NCBI GenBank assembly: GCA_014843695.1
Contig: CM026404.1
Location: 826,261 to 890,260 of the forward strand
Length of the DNA stretch: 64,000 nt
Origin: Archivesica marissinica
Lineage: Eukaryota; Mollusca; Bivalvia; Venerida; Vesicomyidae
Reading direction: 5' to 3'
Shown here: positions 46,751 through 58,810 of the stretch, one piece after another
How positions within the stretch are numbered: position 1 is the stretch's first letter
Layout of the letters: each line of letters begins with the position of its first letter
Made by a program: the position numbers and the translations under genes
The notes under the pieces: model-generated
What the model saw: the letters and a program-made list of their open reading frames with translations, nothing else
Database searches by the model: none
What the model was told of the DNA's origin: nothing

Positions 46751-47345
46751 ACCCACGCATTCAGTTTCAAGTTTTTAGTTTTAGTAATACTGAGGAAGCT
46801 TCCAATTAGACGCTTACTATATTCCATTACATACGTGTAATATATATGATATCATAATTTGAGATAGGCCTATATAGGCCTATAAATCAATCCTATTTAA
46901 ATTAGCAAATTATTTGAAAAGAGCTTTGTACCTCAGAAACTCTCTAACGACAGTATAATGTCTTCCTTGATAAATAATTTCCATTTACATATTTATGTTA
47001 AAGACAAAAAACCATAATAATTTGTATCTAATAAAATTGTTTCTTCTTGTTAAATGTACTTGATATTATACAATATTATGCTTAAATATAATGTTCATCC
47101 TCTGTTACTAATACAATGAACACACTTGAGTATGTAACTAACAAGTCACGTGATGTAAATAAATATATTATATAGTATGTATTATATGATTATGTACAAG
47201 TCTGATAATAAAATGTTGTTCTGTTGTGTTCCTACATTTATTTATATTAATTATATCATTATTTTCTTGTGATTAGAGTATAACTTATTTTCTTGTTAAT
47301 TGAATTTAATTAAGGAATAAATCGTGTTATAGCTCGTGGTATGAA
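46751..47345. other. AT-rich spacer
   Basis: No gene or repeat recognised. Confidence 0.5.
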
Positions 47346-47780
47346 CTACCTCTTATCTTTGTAAATAATGTCTATTGAGTGTTTTATATGTCGTCTTCAT
47401 ATTTTATTTCAACTGAAAAGCATTTGCTAATTAGGCTAATCCCAATCTGATTGGTATTTGATCTTTTAAAACATTTTTTAGTTTGCGCAGTAGTGCTTAT
47501 TTTGCGTTCAGTATTTTTCATTCCATTACATCTTAATAAGATTTTAAAATTCAATTAGCGACTGCTTTTCAGCTTTATCTCACACATGTAGTTATCACAT
47601 GTACATGTATATACATACTATAGTAGTGCAATATGTTATAGATGAATGATGTATATATACATAGTCTCTTGTAACTCTGAATTGAGTGGCAATGTACTGT
47701 TTAATATGTAAACTATATTCTATGTTTGTTACATGCTGTACATTGATGAGACTGAAATAAAGAATAAAATATTGGGTATG
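47346..47780 (+). mobile_element. LINE-Y 3' UTR, 5'-truncated copy 1
   Basis: Highly similar to the complement of 50869-51290 over its full length. It starts in the last codons of the ORF (acctcttatctttg) and ends gagactgaaataaagaataa. It lies in inverted orientation to copy 2, with about 3.1 kb between them. Confidence 0.88.
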
Positions 47781-48189
47781 CTTAATTAGTATGTGGAGGC
47801 CGAGTGAAGACCGAGGCCGAATGAAGACCGAAGGCGTCCGCGTTAACTTTAAACACGCCCTTTGTACCATATCACGTTGTTCATACCCCGATGTAAACTA
47901 TTAACAAGCAATTCATTAGTTACATTTACATTAATTTCAATGACACAAATATAAATATAGCATACTAGCATTTAAAGTGTATTTAGTCCGTATTTGCAAT
48001 GTGCCATATGCCGAACCTGGTAAATAGCCTGTAATATGTAAGACACGCATTTTCTTGCGAGGAACGCTGCCTAACGCTGCGAATGCGCATGCCCGTAGCT
48101 TCGAATGCGCATGTGTCAGATGCATATCATTAGTAAGGAAATTCATACAAAGATCTTAAAGCTGATTTCATAACTATGTACAGTTTTCA
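47781..48189. other. spacer
   Basis: Short internal repeats ggccgagtgaagaccga and aatgcgcatg. No gene seen. Confidence 0.5.
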
Positions 48190-48299
48190 CTTAACTTTTG
48201 GTTTCATTTGATTTGTTTTGAGGACCTCATGATAGATTAAATTTTGATTAAATGAGTTCTCTCGTAAAATAAGTCTTTAATATTATTATTAGTATTAGT

Positions 48300-48340
<41 letters not shown>

Positions 48341-48360
48341 TATTGTTATTATAATAAAAT
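48190..48360 (+). mobile_element. LINE 3' end, (ATT)n-tailed family, copy 2
   Basis: gttttgaggacctcatgata, aaatgagttctctcg, ataagtctttaatatt, then more than 60 bp of ATT/ATC triplets. Confidence 0.7.
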
Positions 48361-48574
48361 AGATACAAACAGAAGATATACATTCAACGATGGAAATGCA
48401 CTAGTGATGTAAATATTCGAGTTCTAATATCACCAGTTCCATACCATATATCGGTGTACAACACGTACTATGTAACCACAGTATGGGATTTTAGATGGAA
48501 AAACCTACTATAAAGTGATCATTATAATCTTAGTCAAATTATAAATGAACCATGGACCTCGTTCCGCCCTGGTT

Positions 48575-48807
48575 CGCAGGTTCAATCCCCCGTCTGACCC
48601 TAATAAAATTAACAGTCTTTCAGATGGGACTTGAAACCGAGGCCTCGTGTCGGTGCTTTACACCGTGCACGTAAAAGAACCAGAGGAGATTCTGGAATGG
48701 GTCTATCATTGCACTATCCTCCAAAAATCTAAAATGACTAATATCTTCAAGAGGCGTCGTTCATATGGGCAACCGGTAGCGACGATAAATAAACGAAAAA
48801 CACACAC
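48575..48807 (+). mobile_element. SINE-A copy l, truncated at the B box, with TSD
   Basis: It starts cgcaggttcaatcccccgtc. A perfect 12-bp duplication tccgccctggtt lies at 48563-48574 and 48808-48819. Confidence 0.93.
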
Positions 48808-48819
48808 TCCGCCCTGGTT

Positions 48820-49704
48820 TACGTTCTGTCTATACACAACCACAGGCTGTGCTATTTTAAAGATTAAAATGAACTTCAAACGAGAGAAGACTAACTTCAT
48901 AAACTAATCATGTTTTTGAGGATCTGGGGAAATTATTAACAAACGCAGAGGCCCATGAATCGCTGTAGTCGTGAAAATGATATGAGTTCAGTTGATTAAA
49001 GAAATAGTATGGCTTCGTACCTTATAATTAATCTGAGAAGCTATAGGTCACAAGCTGTTATTGAAATGGTTGTCTCGGATTGGTCGGAACACCCTTGAGG
49101 TTCAATGAACCATCAGTTGATTGACTGAGCAGGTATTGTCGATAAAAGTGAGTGACTTACAATAGGTGCACGTGCATTTTTGGAATATTTTTTCAATTAT
49201 TCCAAAATAGTTCATGAAAAAATAAACAGCATAATTATTATAAAAACACCCACCCCTTAATTAATTTCAGGATAATGAGTGGCCGGATGTCTAGGGGAAT
49301 AATTGAAACAAACAGTGTTGGTAAAATGTATTAACAAGTATCATGTTCAGGTGTTTCCATGGTAAATCTGTTAAAAGATAGACTTTTATTTTATGGAAAT
49401 CTATTTTGGGGTAGCAAGAAATAAAATGAGAATGTGTTATAATGTAGGTACGTATGGAGAAATCAATAGCAGTGTCTGCGTGACTAGTACGTGACCATTT
49501 CAGCTATTTGAGCAGATATACTAGATGACATAGAAAACGCACACTTCGGATAAGTATGTTTTACATGAAAAACAATAACTATATAAATACATAGTTTTAA
49601 ACATTTTGGAATAGTTTTAGTTGTTCAGTTTGTGCATTGTAATAAAGATGTGATATATCTTTGATGGAATCATTCGTGTTTCGTTTTCATGTACTAATAA
49701 TCAT
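48820..49704. other. AT-rich spacer with an inverted minisatellite monomer
   Basis: No gene seen. 49517-49544 carries one monomer of the neighbouring 36-bp array in reverse orientation (ctagatgacatagaaaacgc). Confidence 0.7.
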
Positions 49705-50868
49705 ATAATGTAGGTGTGCGTTTTCTATGTCCTCTAGTATATACTGCAGTGTGCGTTTTCTATGTCCTCTGTTATATAATGCAGGTGTGCGTTTTCTATG
49801 TCCTCTAGTATATAATGTAGGTGTGCGTTTTCTATCTCCTCTAGTATATAATGTAGGTGTACGTCTTCTATGTCCTCTAGTATACAATGTAGGTGTGCGT
49901 TTTCTATGTCGTCTAGTATATACTGTTGGTGTGCGTTTTCTATATCCTCTAGTATATAATGTAGGTGCGCGTTTTCTATGTCCTCTAGTATATGCTGTAA
50001 GTGTGCGTTTTCTATGTCCTCTAGTATATAATGTAGGTGTGCGTTTTCTATGTCCTCTAGTATATAATGTAGGTGTGCGTTTTCTATGTCCTCTAGTATA
50101 TAATGATGGTGTGTGTTTTCTATGTCCTCTAGTATATAATGTAGGTGTACGTTTTCTATGTCCTCTAGTATATAATGTAGGTGTGCGTTTTCTATGTCCT
50201 CTAGTATATACTGTTGGTGTACGTTTTCTATATCCTCTAGTATATAATGTAGGTGTGCGTTTTCTATGTCCTCTAGTATATAATGTAGGTGTGCGTTTTC
50301 TATATCCTCTAGTATATAATGTAGGTGTGCGTTTTCTATGTCCTCTAGTATATAATGTAGGTGTGCGTTTTCTATGTCCTCTAGAATATAGTGTAGGTGT
50401 GTGTTTTCTATGTCCTCTAGTATATACTGTAGGTGTGCGTTTTCTGTGTCCTCTAGTATATAATGTAGGTGTGCGTTTTCTATGTCCTCTAGTATATACT
50501 GTAGGTGTGCGTTTTCTATGTCCTCTAGTATATACTGTAGGTGTGCGTTTTCTATGTCCTCTAGTATATAATGTAGGTGTGCGTTTTCTATGTCCACTAG
50601 TATATAATGTAGGTGTGCGTTTTCTATGTCCTCTAGTATATAATGTAGGTGTGCGTTTTCTATGTCCTCTAGTATATTATGTAGGTGTGCGTTTTCTATG
50701 TCGTCTAGTATATAATGTAGGTGTGCGTTTTCTATGTCCTCTAGTATATAATGTATGTGTGCGTTTTCTATGTCCTCTAGTATATAATGTATGTGTGCGT
50801 TTTCTATGTCCTCTAGTATATAATGTAGGTGTGCGTTTTCTGTGTCCTCTAGTATATAATATTTTTTT
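49705..50868. repeat. 36-bp minisatellite, about 32 copies
   Basis: The unit contains gtaggtgtgcgttttctatg and tcctctagtatataat. Being divisible by three, it leaves open frames of 397 (plus) and 287 (minus) codons that are not genes. It is interrupted at the right by a LINE and resumes at 51656. Confidence 0.96.
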
Positions 50869-51655
50869 TATTATTTATATTTTATTCTTTATTTCAGTCT
50901 CATCAATGTACAGCATATAACAAACATAGAATATAGTTTAAAAAAGTACATTGCCACTCAATTCAGAGTTACACGAGACTATGCATATATACATCATTCA
51001 TCTATAACATAGTGCACTACTATAGTATATACATGTACATGTGATAACTACATGTGTGAGATAAAGCTGAAAAGCAGTCGCTAATTGAAATTTAAAATCT
51101 TATTAAGATGTAATGGAATGAAAAATACTGAACGCAAAATAAGCACTACTGCGCAAACTAAAAAATGTTTTAAAAGATCAAATACCAATTCCAATCAGAT
51201 TGGGATTAGCCTAATTAGCAAATGCTTTTCAGTTGTAATAACATATGAAGACGACATATAAAACACTCAATAGACATTATTTACAGAGATAAGAGGTACG
51301 TCGTTGTAAAATACTAAAACAGGTTTTGGCAGCTAATCTAATAATGGGTGCATTTGTGAATATGAACTTAAGTTGTTCTTGAATAGACATATTAACAAAA
51401 CCAGGTTGTATAAGTTGAGCTTTATCAAATAATATGTTTCTTAAATCATCATAAAGGTTACATTCAAGGATAACATGTGACTCATCTTCAATTGTGTTAC
51501 AAAATGTACATGTTCTGTCTTCTACTGGTAAGTTTTCGTATCTGCCAGTTTCAAGCCTTATAGGGGCTACGCCACATCTAAATTTACTAAATGCAGCCCG
51601 ATGCGATCTAGACATAATAATTTTACAATAGTTTTCAGTTAAATAGTGTTGTTTA
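50869..51655 (-). mobile_element. LINE-Y copy 2, 5'-truncated, inserted in the minisatellite
   Basis: Minus-strand non-LTR retroelement end: about 125 codons of the ORF2 C terminus followed by a 400-bp 3' UTR with an A-rich end. 36-bp units lie on both sides. The target-site duplication is not clear because the host sequence is repetitive. Confidence 0.88.
51277..51655 (-). pseudogene. LINE ORF2 C-terminal fragment
   Basis: An open frame from about 51655 down to the stop at 51277, without internal stops. It contains FSKFRCGVAPIRLETGRYE and a C-x2-C-x8-H-x4-C zinc-knuckle-like motif (CTFCN, ESHVILEC), typical of C termini of animal non-LTR retrotransposon polyproteins. There is no start codon context; it is a truncated end, not a gene. 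Confidence 0.8.
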
Positions 51656-51724
51656 AATGTAGGTGTGCGTTTTCTTTGTCCGCTAGTATATAATGTAGGT
51701 GTGCGTTTTCATTGTCCTCTAGCG
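51656..51724. repeat. 36-bp minisatellite, continuation after the LINE
   Basis: Two diverged units (gtgcgttttctttgtccgct, gtgcgttttcattgtcctct) continue the array of 49705-50868. Confidence 0.92.
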
Positions 51725-51783
51725 TAAAAGGATATAATTATCATAATGAATTCGTACGTGATAATTCTTATAGCTACGAACAA

Positions 51784-52060
51784 ACGGATCTGTAGACCAG
51801 GGGTAACACGCTGGACTGGTAATCCAAGCATCACAGGTTCGATCCCCCGTCTGACCCTAATACAATTAACAGTCTTTCAAATGGGACTTAAACCGAGGTC
51901 TCGTGTCGGTACTTTACACCGTGCACGTAAAAGAACCAGAGGAGACTCTGGAATGGGTCTCTCTCTGTATCATTGCACTATCCTCCAAAATCTAAAATAA
52001 ATGACTAATATCTTCAAGAGGCGTCGCTCATATGGTAGCGACGATAAATAAACATAAAAA
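51784..52060 (+). mobile_element. SINE-A copy m
   Basis: Head gtagaccaggggtaacacgc, B box caggttcgatccccc and full central domain. The tail lacks the ggcaaccg segment (catatggtagcgacg). Confidence 0.92.
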
Positions 52061-52299
52061 ACCCGACACGAGACGTATGATACATATTTGACTACATTTA
52101 AATGGTACATTCTATATACATGTATATAAGATAAGATAAGATATATTTATTATAGTCTCACTTTACATGATACATATAATTACATAATATAGCAACTTTC
52201 ATCATGCAAACCTTTCAAAGAAGAAATATGAGAGACTTATAACTTAATATAATGAAGACAATTTTCTAAGACACAATAAGTACAGTAAAAGCCTTCGCA
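52061..52299. other. AT-rich spacer
   Basis: No gene recognised. Confidence 0.5.
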
Positions 52300-53080
52300 C
52301 ATATATATATATATATATACATACGTTCAAACGTGTGATACATATACGAATACATTTAAATGGTACATGCTCTATATATATATACGTTCAAACGTGTGAT
52401 ACATATACGAATACATTTAATGGTACATGCTATATATATATATATATATATAGTAACTAGATATATATATACGTTCAAACGTGTGATACATATACGAATA
52501 CATTTAAATGGTACATGCTCTATATATATATACGTTCAAACGTGTGATACATATACGAATACATTGAATGGTACATGCTATATATATATATACGTTCAAA
52601 CGTGTGATACATATACGAATACATTTGAATGGTACATGCTATATATAATATATATATATATATATATAATAATATAATATATATATAGCATGTACCATTC
52701 AAATGTATTCGTATATGTGATACATATACGAATACATTTAATGGTACATGCTATATATATATATATATATACGTTCAAGCTTGTGATACATATACGAATA
52801 CATTTAATGGTACATGCTATATATATATATATATATATATATACGTTCAAGCTTGTGATACATATACGAATACATTTAATGGTACATGCTATATATATAT
52901 ATATATATACGTTCAAGCTTGTGATACATATACGAATACATTTAATGGTACATGCTATATATATATATAATGGTACATGCTATATATATATATAATGGTA
53001 CATGCTATATATATATATAATGGTACATGCTATATATATATATAATGGTACATGCTATATATATATATAATGGTACACTC
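52300..53080. repeat. AT-rich compound array with inverted segments
   Basis: Units of about 56-70 bp combine (TA)n, cgttcaaacgtgtgatacat, acgaatacatttaa and tggtacatgct. One unit at about 52682-52715 is inverted (agcatgtaccattcaaatg), giving a palindrome around 52650-52715. The right end decays into short (TA)n plus atggtacatgc units. Confidence 0.9.
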
Positions 53081-53152
53081 TTGCTATGTTTATTATGATA
53101 CTAGATGGTAATGGATGCTTCCGCGGAGTGTTTAATACGGTAGGATGTATAC

Positions 53153-53442
53153 GTTGTGTGTTTTACGTTTGTTTATCGTCGCTACCGGTTGCCCATATGA
53201 GCGACGCCTCCTGAAGAGATTAGTCATTTTATCTTTGGAGGATAGTGCAATGATACAGACAGAGACCCATTCCAGAGTCTCCTCTGGTTCTTTTACGTGC
53301 ACGGTGTAAAGCACCGACACGAGACCTCGGTTTAACGTCCCATCTGAAAGACTGTTAATTTTGTTAGGGTCAGACTGGGGATAGAACCTGCGATCCCTGG
53401 ATTACCAGTCTAGCGTGTTACCACTGGACTATATATCCGTCT
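53153..53442 (-). mobile_element. SINE-A copy n, full length with TSD
   Basis: Minus-strand copy. A perfect 13-bp duplication gtaggatgtatac lies at 53140-53152 and 53443-53455. Confidence 0.95.
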
Positions 53443-53725
53443 GTAGGATGTATACCTTGCATAGATCCCATTATGTATCGCCTAAGTAACGTTTTCTTTG
53501 TCAGTGGTTGGTGTAAATTGTAATTGTGACATTTGTAGTGCTAATTTGGTGTGTCATTCCATTTTGCTTGTATAATATATATGCCATTGCGCATGTGTAA
53601 TAATTTCGTTGTGTGTATAACGGATGACATGCTTATGCCAAAACAAATGTTCTGTGTTCTGTATTTATTCGTTAATTCTACGACCTCACTATCAACAAGC
53701 TCATTGAACTGATATCATATTTCAG

Positions 53726-53970
53726 CAATAGCGCCGTGGTTAGCGCGCTCGCTTCTCATTAATACAACCAGGGTTCGATCCTCGGACCGGGAAGTATGTG
53801 AGATGGTATACAGTGGTCGCCAGATCGGACAGGTGGGTTTTCTCCGGGTACCCGGTTTCCTCTCACACAAATGATCACATTTACGCTTTCATCTGCGCCA
53901 ACGAAAGTCGGTTAATATAAGTTGTTAAAGATTGTTTCGCAATCTTTGTAATATAAATAAAGTTGAAACT
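53726..53970 (+). mobile_element. SINE-E, V-domain-like SINE
   Basis: tRNA-like head (tagcgccgtggttagcgcgc, agggttcgatcctcgg), then gtgggttttctccgggtacc and cggtttcctctcacac. From memory these are landmarks of the V-SINE/RUDI type known in molluscs. The tail ttgtttcgcaatc is shared with SINE-B. An 8-bp duplication agcaatag lies at 53724-53731 and 53971-53978. Confidence 0.8.
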
Positions 53971-54149
53971 AGCAATAGAGATGACCCTCCTATGAACGAG
54001 AGTGATGTAAATAATTGTTAGGCCGGTACGTACTGCCGGTACTGCCGGTACTATATTAATGTAACAATTATAACACTTAGAATTAGATAAAAACAATATA
54101 AGACTCCAGTCCACCACTATAATGCAACACACAACCAGCCAGCAAGATA

Positions 54150-54533
54150 TGACACCCCTCCCAACAAGATCCACAGCCCCCTCCCAGCAAGATCTACCGC
54201 CCCTCTCGGATCTTCATAAATACCCGTCGTCCCTTCCACCAAGAACCGCCGCCTCTCCCACCAAAAATCGCCGCCCTTCCCACATAGAAATTCCGCCTCT
54301 CCCACCAAGAAATGCCGCCTCTCCCACAAACAAATGCCGCCTCTCCCACAAAGAAATGCCGCCCCTCCCACAAAGAAAGGCCGCCCCTCCCACAAACAAA
54401 TGCCGCCCCTCCCACAAAGAACCGCCGCCTCTCCCACCAAGAACCGCCGCCCCTCCCACATAGAAATGCCGCCTCTCCCACCAAGAACCGCCGCCCCTCC
54501 CATATAGAAATGCCGCCCCTCCCAGATAGAGAT
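54150..54533. repeat. 21-bp C-rich minisatellite, about 18 copies
   Basis: The unit is of the type aagaaccgccgcccctcccac with variants aagaaatgccgcctctccca. The 21-bp period keeps proline-rich frames open on plus and glycine-rich frames open on minus. No evidence of coding. Confidence 0.93.
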
Positions 54534-54789
54534 CGACAGGAAGAGAACAATAGTTATACACTTGCAGTATATAAGTTAATATTATTGCGCTCAAAGCGGT
54601 ATATGTCTTTGATAAATCAGGGGCATAACTTTAGCATGGTATCAATGTAGGCGGCATTCGGGTGTGGGGCCGCGGGTATCTCATCTCTCCCGTAACATTT
54701 TGAAAGTCTATATCAGCGTAGCTGTATTCTCTGGTCATTTTATATCTTATTTCCTATGAAAGTTTTACTGGATACTGTTTAAATGTTTC

Positions 54790-54903
54790 ATTATGCTATT
54801 TCATGTTTTAATTTGTTCAGGGCCTCATCGTAGATTGACTTAATTGTTCAAATGAGTTATCTCGTTACATAAAGTCTTTATTATTATTATTATTATTATT
54901 TTA
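54790..54903 (+). mobile_element. LINE 3' end, (ATT)n-tailed family, copy 3
   Basis: ttgttcagggcctcatcgta, aaatgagttatctcg, ataaagtctttattatt, then (ATT)n. Confidence 0.75.
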
Positions 54904-56639
54904 ACGCATGTTTTGACGAGAAATAAGGAACACATTTGTGCATAGCTCTTGCAATCTTGTATCAATTAAAAAGAAATGAAAAATACCCATCTAATTTTTC
55001 ATATTCGATGAGTTCGCTGCACATCATAAACCTACGCCCCCTTTATAACATTATTTCCATGTTCTTCATCTGTTATAGTACGTGAGTATGTCTATATAAC
55101 ACTGTTTCTTGCTTTATTAAAGTTATATAAACATCTTAGAGTTAATTTTGTATTTTAGAAAAATACGAATTTAAAAATACTTACGTTGGCCGCTAAATCT
55201 GCGGATTATATTTTCCAAAAATGTATTCTGCGGGGCTACCAATCCCCTGCGTGCCCCGGGCATGGCTTACTGTCTCTAAATGCTGGCGGTTAAAATAGTT
55301 GGACAGTGTCCGAATATCTCACACAAAACACACATGCCTATATCCACAAACCATACATTAATTCTGATCACTTTATATCCATAATGCTTGGTATTTTAGA
55401 ACACGTTATTTTAATTTCCTGGGCTTTCGTTTAACATTCCATTAATTACAGAAGATGATATTTTAATTCAAAAACTATATAGCATCCTTCAAGTTTAAAC
55501 AGGCGATTACTGATCGTTCATATTTCCTCTACTGTGACATGTTCCAACTATACTAATGTATATGTCAAACTACAGTTTCTCTTTCCTGTCGCACAAATCG
55601 ATTAAACATTGACAATATTATCAATTTTCACTTGTGTTCTATTGGGCATGCGCGAACAGGTAATTATTTACCTGGAGGTTTATTTTTGGCGACTTGCTAC
55701 CAATTCCCTGCGGCTCAGCGTCACGTAGCCATGGTTACGACGACGTAGTGTTCAGATATGCGACTCGTATTTGATCCCAGTACAATACTCTGTATCAATA
55801 CAGCGGAGAAACGGTTAGCGCTAACTAACTGACTAAGAAATGCAGTATATATACGACGATTTAAATTTATACTAGTTTTCTATTGATATCAGTTTATTTT
55901 TTCCTCCCCGCGTCGGACTATCTCTCGACAAATGTGGTATGCACATAGCAGGTCTTTTGCTCTTTAGTCAACTCATTAATAATTAAACAGAGGCAAATAT
56001 AGCTATTTCCTTCTGTTGTAAGTTTCCGTTAATCAATGCGTTGTATATTAATATTTCATCATTACGTCTGTCTAACTTGTTGTAAATACGTTATATTCCC
56101 GTGTATACGGCGTGAAACAAAGCTAATGGAAAGTTGCTTACTACCTTGGGAAATGGAAAATAGGAAAACTATGGAAATATTACCTTATTATAACCAAATA
56201 TCTATAATTGTTCTCAATTATATAAACTGATGGTCCCTGCGAATTGGAATGCTTTTATTTACAGCATTGCGTCTCAGCTAGATGTTTACAGGAAAGGGGT
56301 ATGCTGAAATCGAAAAATCAGCAAATAGACCATTAACTTAATAACGACAAATTCAAGATGGCTGCCAATACCTCCTAATATTTATTGCAAGGAGGGCTTG
56401 GAGAATCTTGGTTCGATTAATTCAATTTCATATTATTTATCAGTACATATTTAAGAGGATGTATGATGATCGAATTATATTTCACCGACTCAACACTGAA
56501 AGTATTAGTATTGAGTAGCATGAGTGGCGCTAGCCACGAGTGGTAATTATAGCATTATATGTGTTCATAAGTAAACTAGTATTAGGATAGTCACTTCAAC
56601 GAACAAATTTCTATTTATTTTCGGCTGAAAAGTGATTGT
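54904..56639. other. 1.7 kb without recognised feature
   Basis: AT-rich, with no long frame, no array and no SINE. A slightly GC-richer patch at about 55680-55760 (ctgcggctcagcgtcacg) is not identifiable. This is one of the longest stretches of apparently unique sequence in the window. Confidence 0.5.
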
Positions 56640-58550
56640 TATAAAACGATGCAAACGTGCGCTAAATAGCGCTAGAACGTTGTGCTTAGACGTGCGTTAA
56701 ATGGCGATACGTCGTGCCTAGACGTGCGTTAAATGGCGCTATGATGTGGTACTTAGACGTGCGTTAAATGGTGCTATAACACCGTGCTTAGACGTGCGTT
56801 AAATGGCGCTGCGTCGTGCTTAGACGTGCGTTAAATGGCGCCATATCGTGCCTAGACGTGCGTTAAATGGCGCTATGATGTGGTACTTAGACGTGCGTTA
56901 AATGGTGCTATAACACCGTGCTTAGACGTGCGTTAAATGGCGCTGCGTCGTGCTTAGACGTGCGTTAAATGGCGCCATGTCGTGCCTAGACGTGCGTTAA
57001 ATGGCGATACGTCGTGCTTAGACGTGCGTTAAATGACGCTACGTCGTGCTTAGACGTGCGTTAAATGGCACCATGTCGTGCCTAGAGGTGCGTTTAATAG
57101 TGCTATAACGTCGTGCTTAGACGTGCGTTAAATGGCGCCATGTCGTGCCTAGACATGCGTTTAATGGTGCTATAACGTCGTACTTAGACGTGTGTTTAAT
57201 GACGTTAGAACGACGTGCTTAGACGTGTGTTTAATGGCGATATAACGTCGTGGTGCTTAGACGTGCGTTAAATGGCGCTATGATGTCGTACTTAGACGTG
57301 CGCGATATGGCGCTATAACGTCGTGCTTAGACGTGCGTTTAATGGCGCTATAACGTCGTGTTTAGACGTGCGTTTAATGACGCTATACCGTCGTGCTTAG
57401 ACATGCGTTTAATGGCGCTATAACGTTGTGCTTGGACGTACGTTTAATGGCGCTATAATGTCGTGCTTAGACGTGCGTTTAATGGCGCTATGATGTCGTG
57501 CTTAGACGTACGTTTAATGGCGCTATAATGTCGTACTTAGACGTGCGTTTAATGGCGCTATGATGTCGTAATATAGACGTGCGTTAAATGGCGCTATAAC
57601 GTCGTGCTTAGACGTACGTTAAATGGCGCTATGGTGTGGTACTTAGACGTGCGTTTAATGGCGCCATAACGTCGTGTTTAGACGTGCGCTTAATGACGAT
57701 AAAACGTCGTGCTTAGACGTGCGTTTAATGGCGCTATAATGACATGCATAGACGTGCGCTAAATGACGATAAAACGTCGTGCTTAGACGTGCGTTTAATG
57801 GCGCTATAATGACATGCATAGACGTGCGCTAAATGGCGCTAGAACGACGTACTTAGACGTGCGTTTAATGGTGCTATAACGTCGTACTTAGACGTGCGTT
57901 TAATGACGTTAGAACGACGTGCTTAGACGTGTGTTTAATGGCGATATAACGTCGTGCTTAGACGTGCGTTAAATGGCGCTATGATGTCGTACTTAGACGT
58001 GCGCGATATGGCGTTATAACGTCGTGCTTAGACGTGCGTTTAATGGCGCTATAACGTCGTGTTTAGACGTGCGTTTAATGACGCTATACCGTCGTGCTTA
58101 GACGTGCGTTTAATGGCGCTATAACGTCGTGCTTGGACGTACGTTTAATGGCGCTATAATGTCGTGCTTAGACGTGCGTTTAATGGCGCTATGATGGCGT
58201 ACTTAGACGTGCGTTTAATTGTGCTATAACGTCGTGCTTAGACGTACGTTTAATGGCGCTATAATGTCGTACTTAGACGTGCGTTTAATGGCGATATAAC
58301 GTCGTGCTTATACGTGTGCTAAATGGCACTAGAACGCTGTGCTTATACGTGCGCTAAATGGTACTAGAACGTTATGCCTATACGTGCGCTAAATGGTACT
58401 AGAACGTTGTGCTTATACGTGCGTTAAAATGTATGCCGATAGAACGTCGTGCTTAAACGTGTGCTAAATGGCACTAGAACGTTGTGCTTATACGTGCGCT
58501 ATAATTTATTGCGATAGAACGTCGTGCTTAGACGACCATAAATGATGTCA
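56640..58550. repeat. 35-bp satellite (33-37 bp), about 53 copies
   Basis: The unit contains gcttagacgtgcgtttaatg and gcgctataacgtcgt. Much unit-to-unit variation; the order of variants recurs with an offset of about 704 bp (for example gacgttagaacgacgtgc at 57201 and 57905). Terminal units at 58300-58530 diverge most. Confidence 0.95.
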
Positions 58551-58564
58551 TAGAAGACGTATTT

Positions 58565-58799
58565 AGTTTATACAAATTTATTTTAGCTCGATTGCGAAAC
58601 AAGTTCTTATAACTTATATTAATCACTCTCGATACCTCATTCCTGGTGGAATCCATCGCCACGAGGGAGAGAGAAGAGGCAACGTGGAAATTAAATACCT
58701 TACCTAAGGGCACACTCGTAAAGGCTCCAGCGGAGTTCGAACTCCGGACCGTTCGCACATGAAGCGAACGTGCATCCACTGCGCTATCACGACTTCCAT
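58565..58799 (-). mobile_element. SINE-B copy i, full length with TSD
   Basis: Minus-strand copy. An 11-bp duplication aagacgtattt lies at 58554-58564 and 58800-58810, right at the end of the 35-bp array. Confidence 0.93.
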
Positions 58800-58810
58800 A
58801 AGACGTATTT

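Noticed and set aside
49727..50920. 397-codon frame, cysteine and leucine rich
   Set aside because: 36-bp minisatellite artefact, also open on the minus strand.
54122..54650. Proline-rich and glycine-rich frames resembling a structural protein
   Set aside because: Products of the 21-bp C-rich array, open on both strands, with no signal peptide or exon borders.
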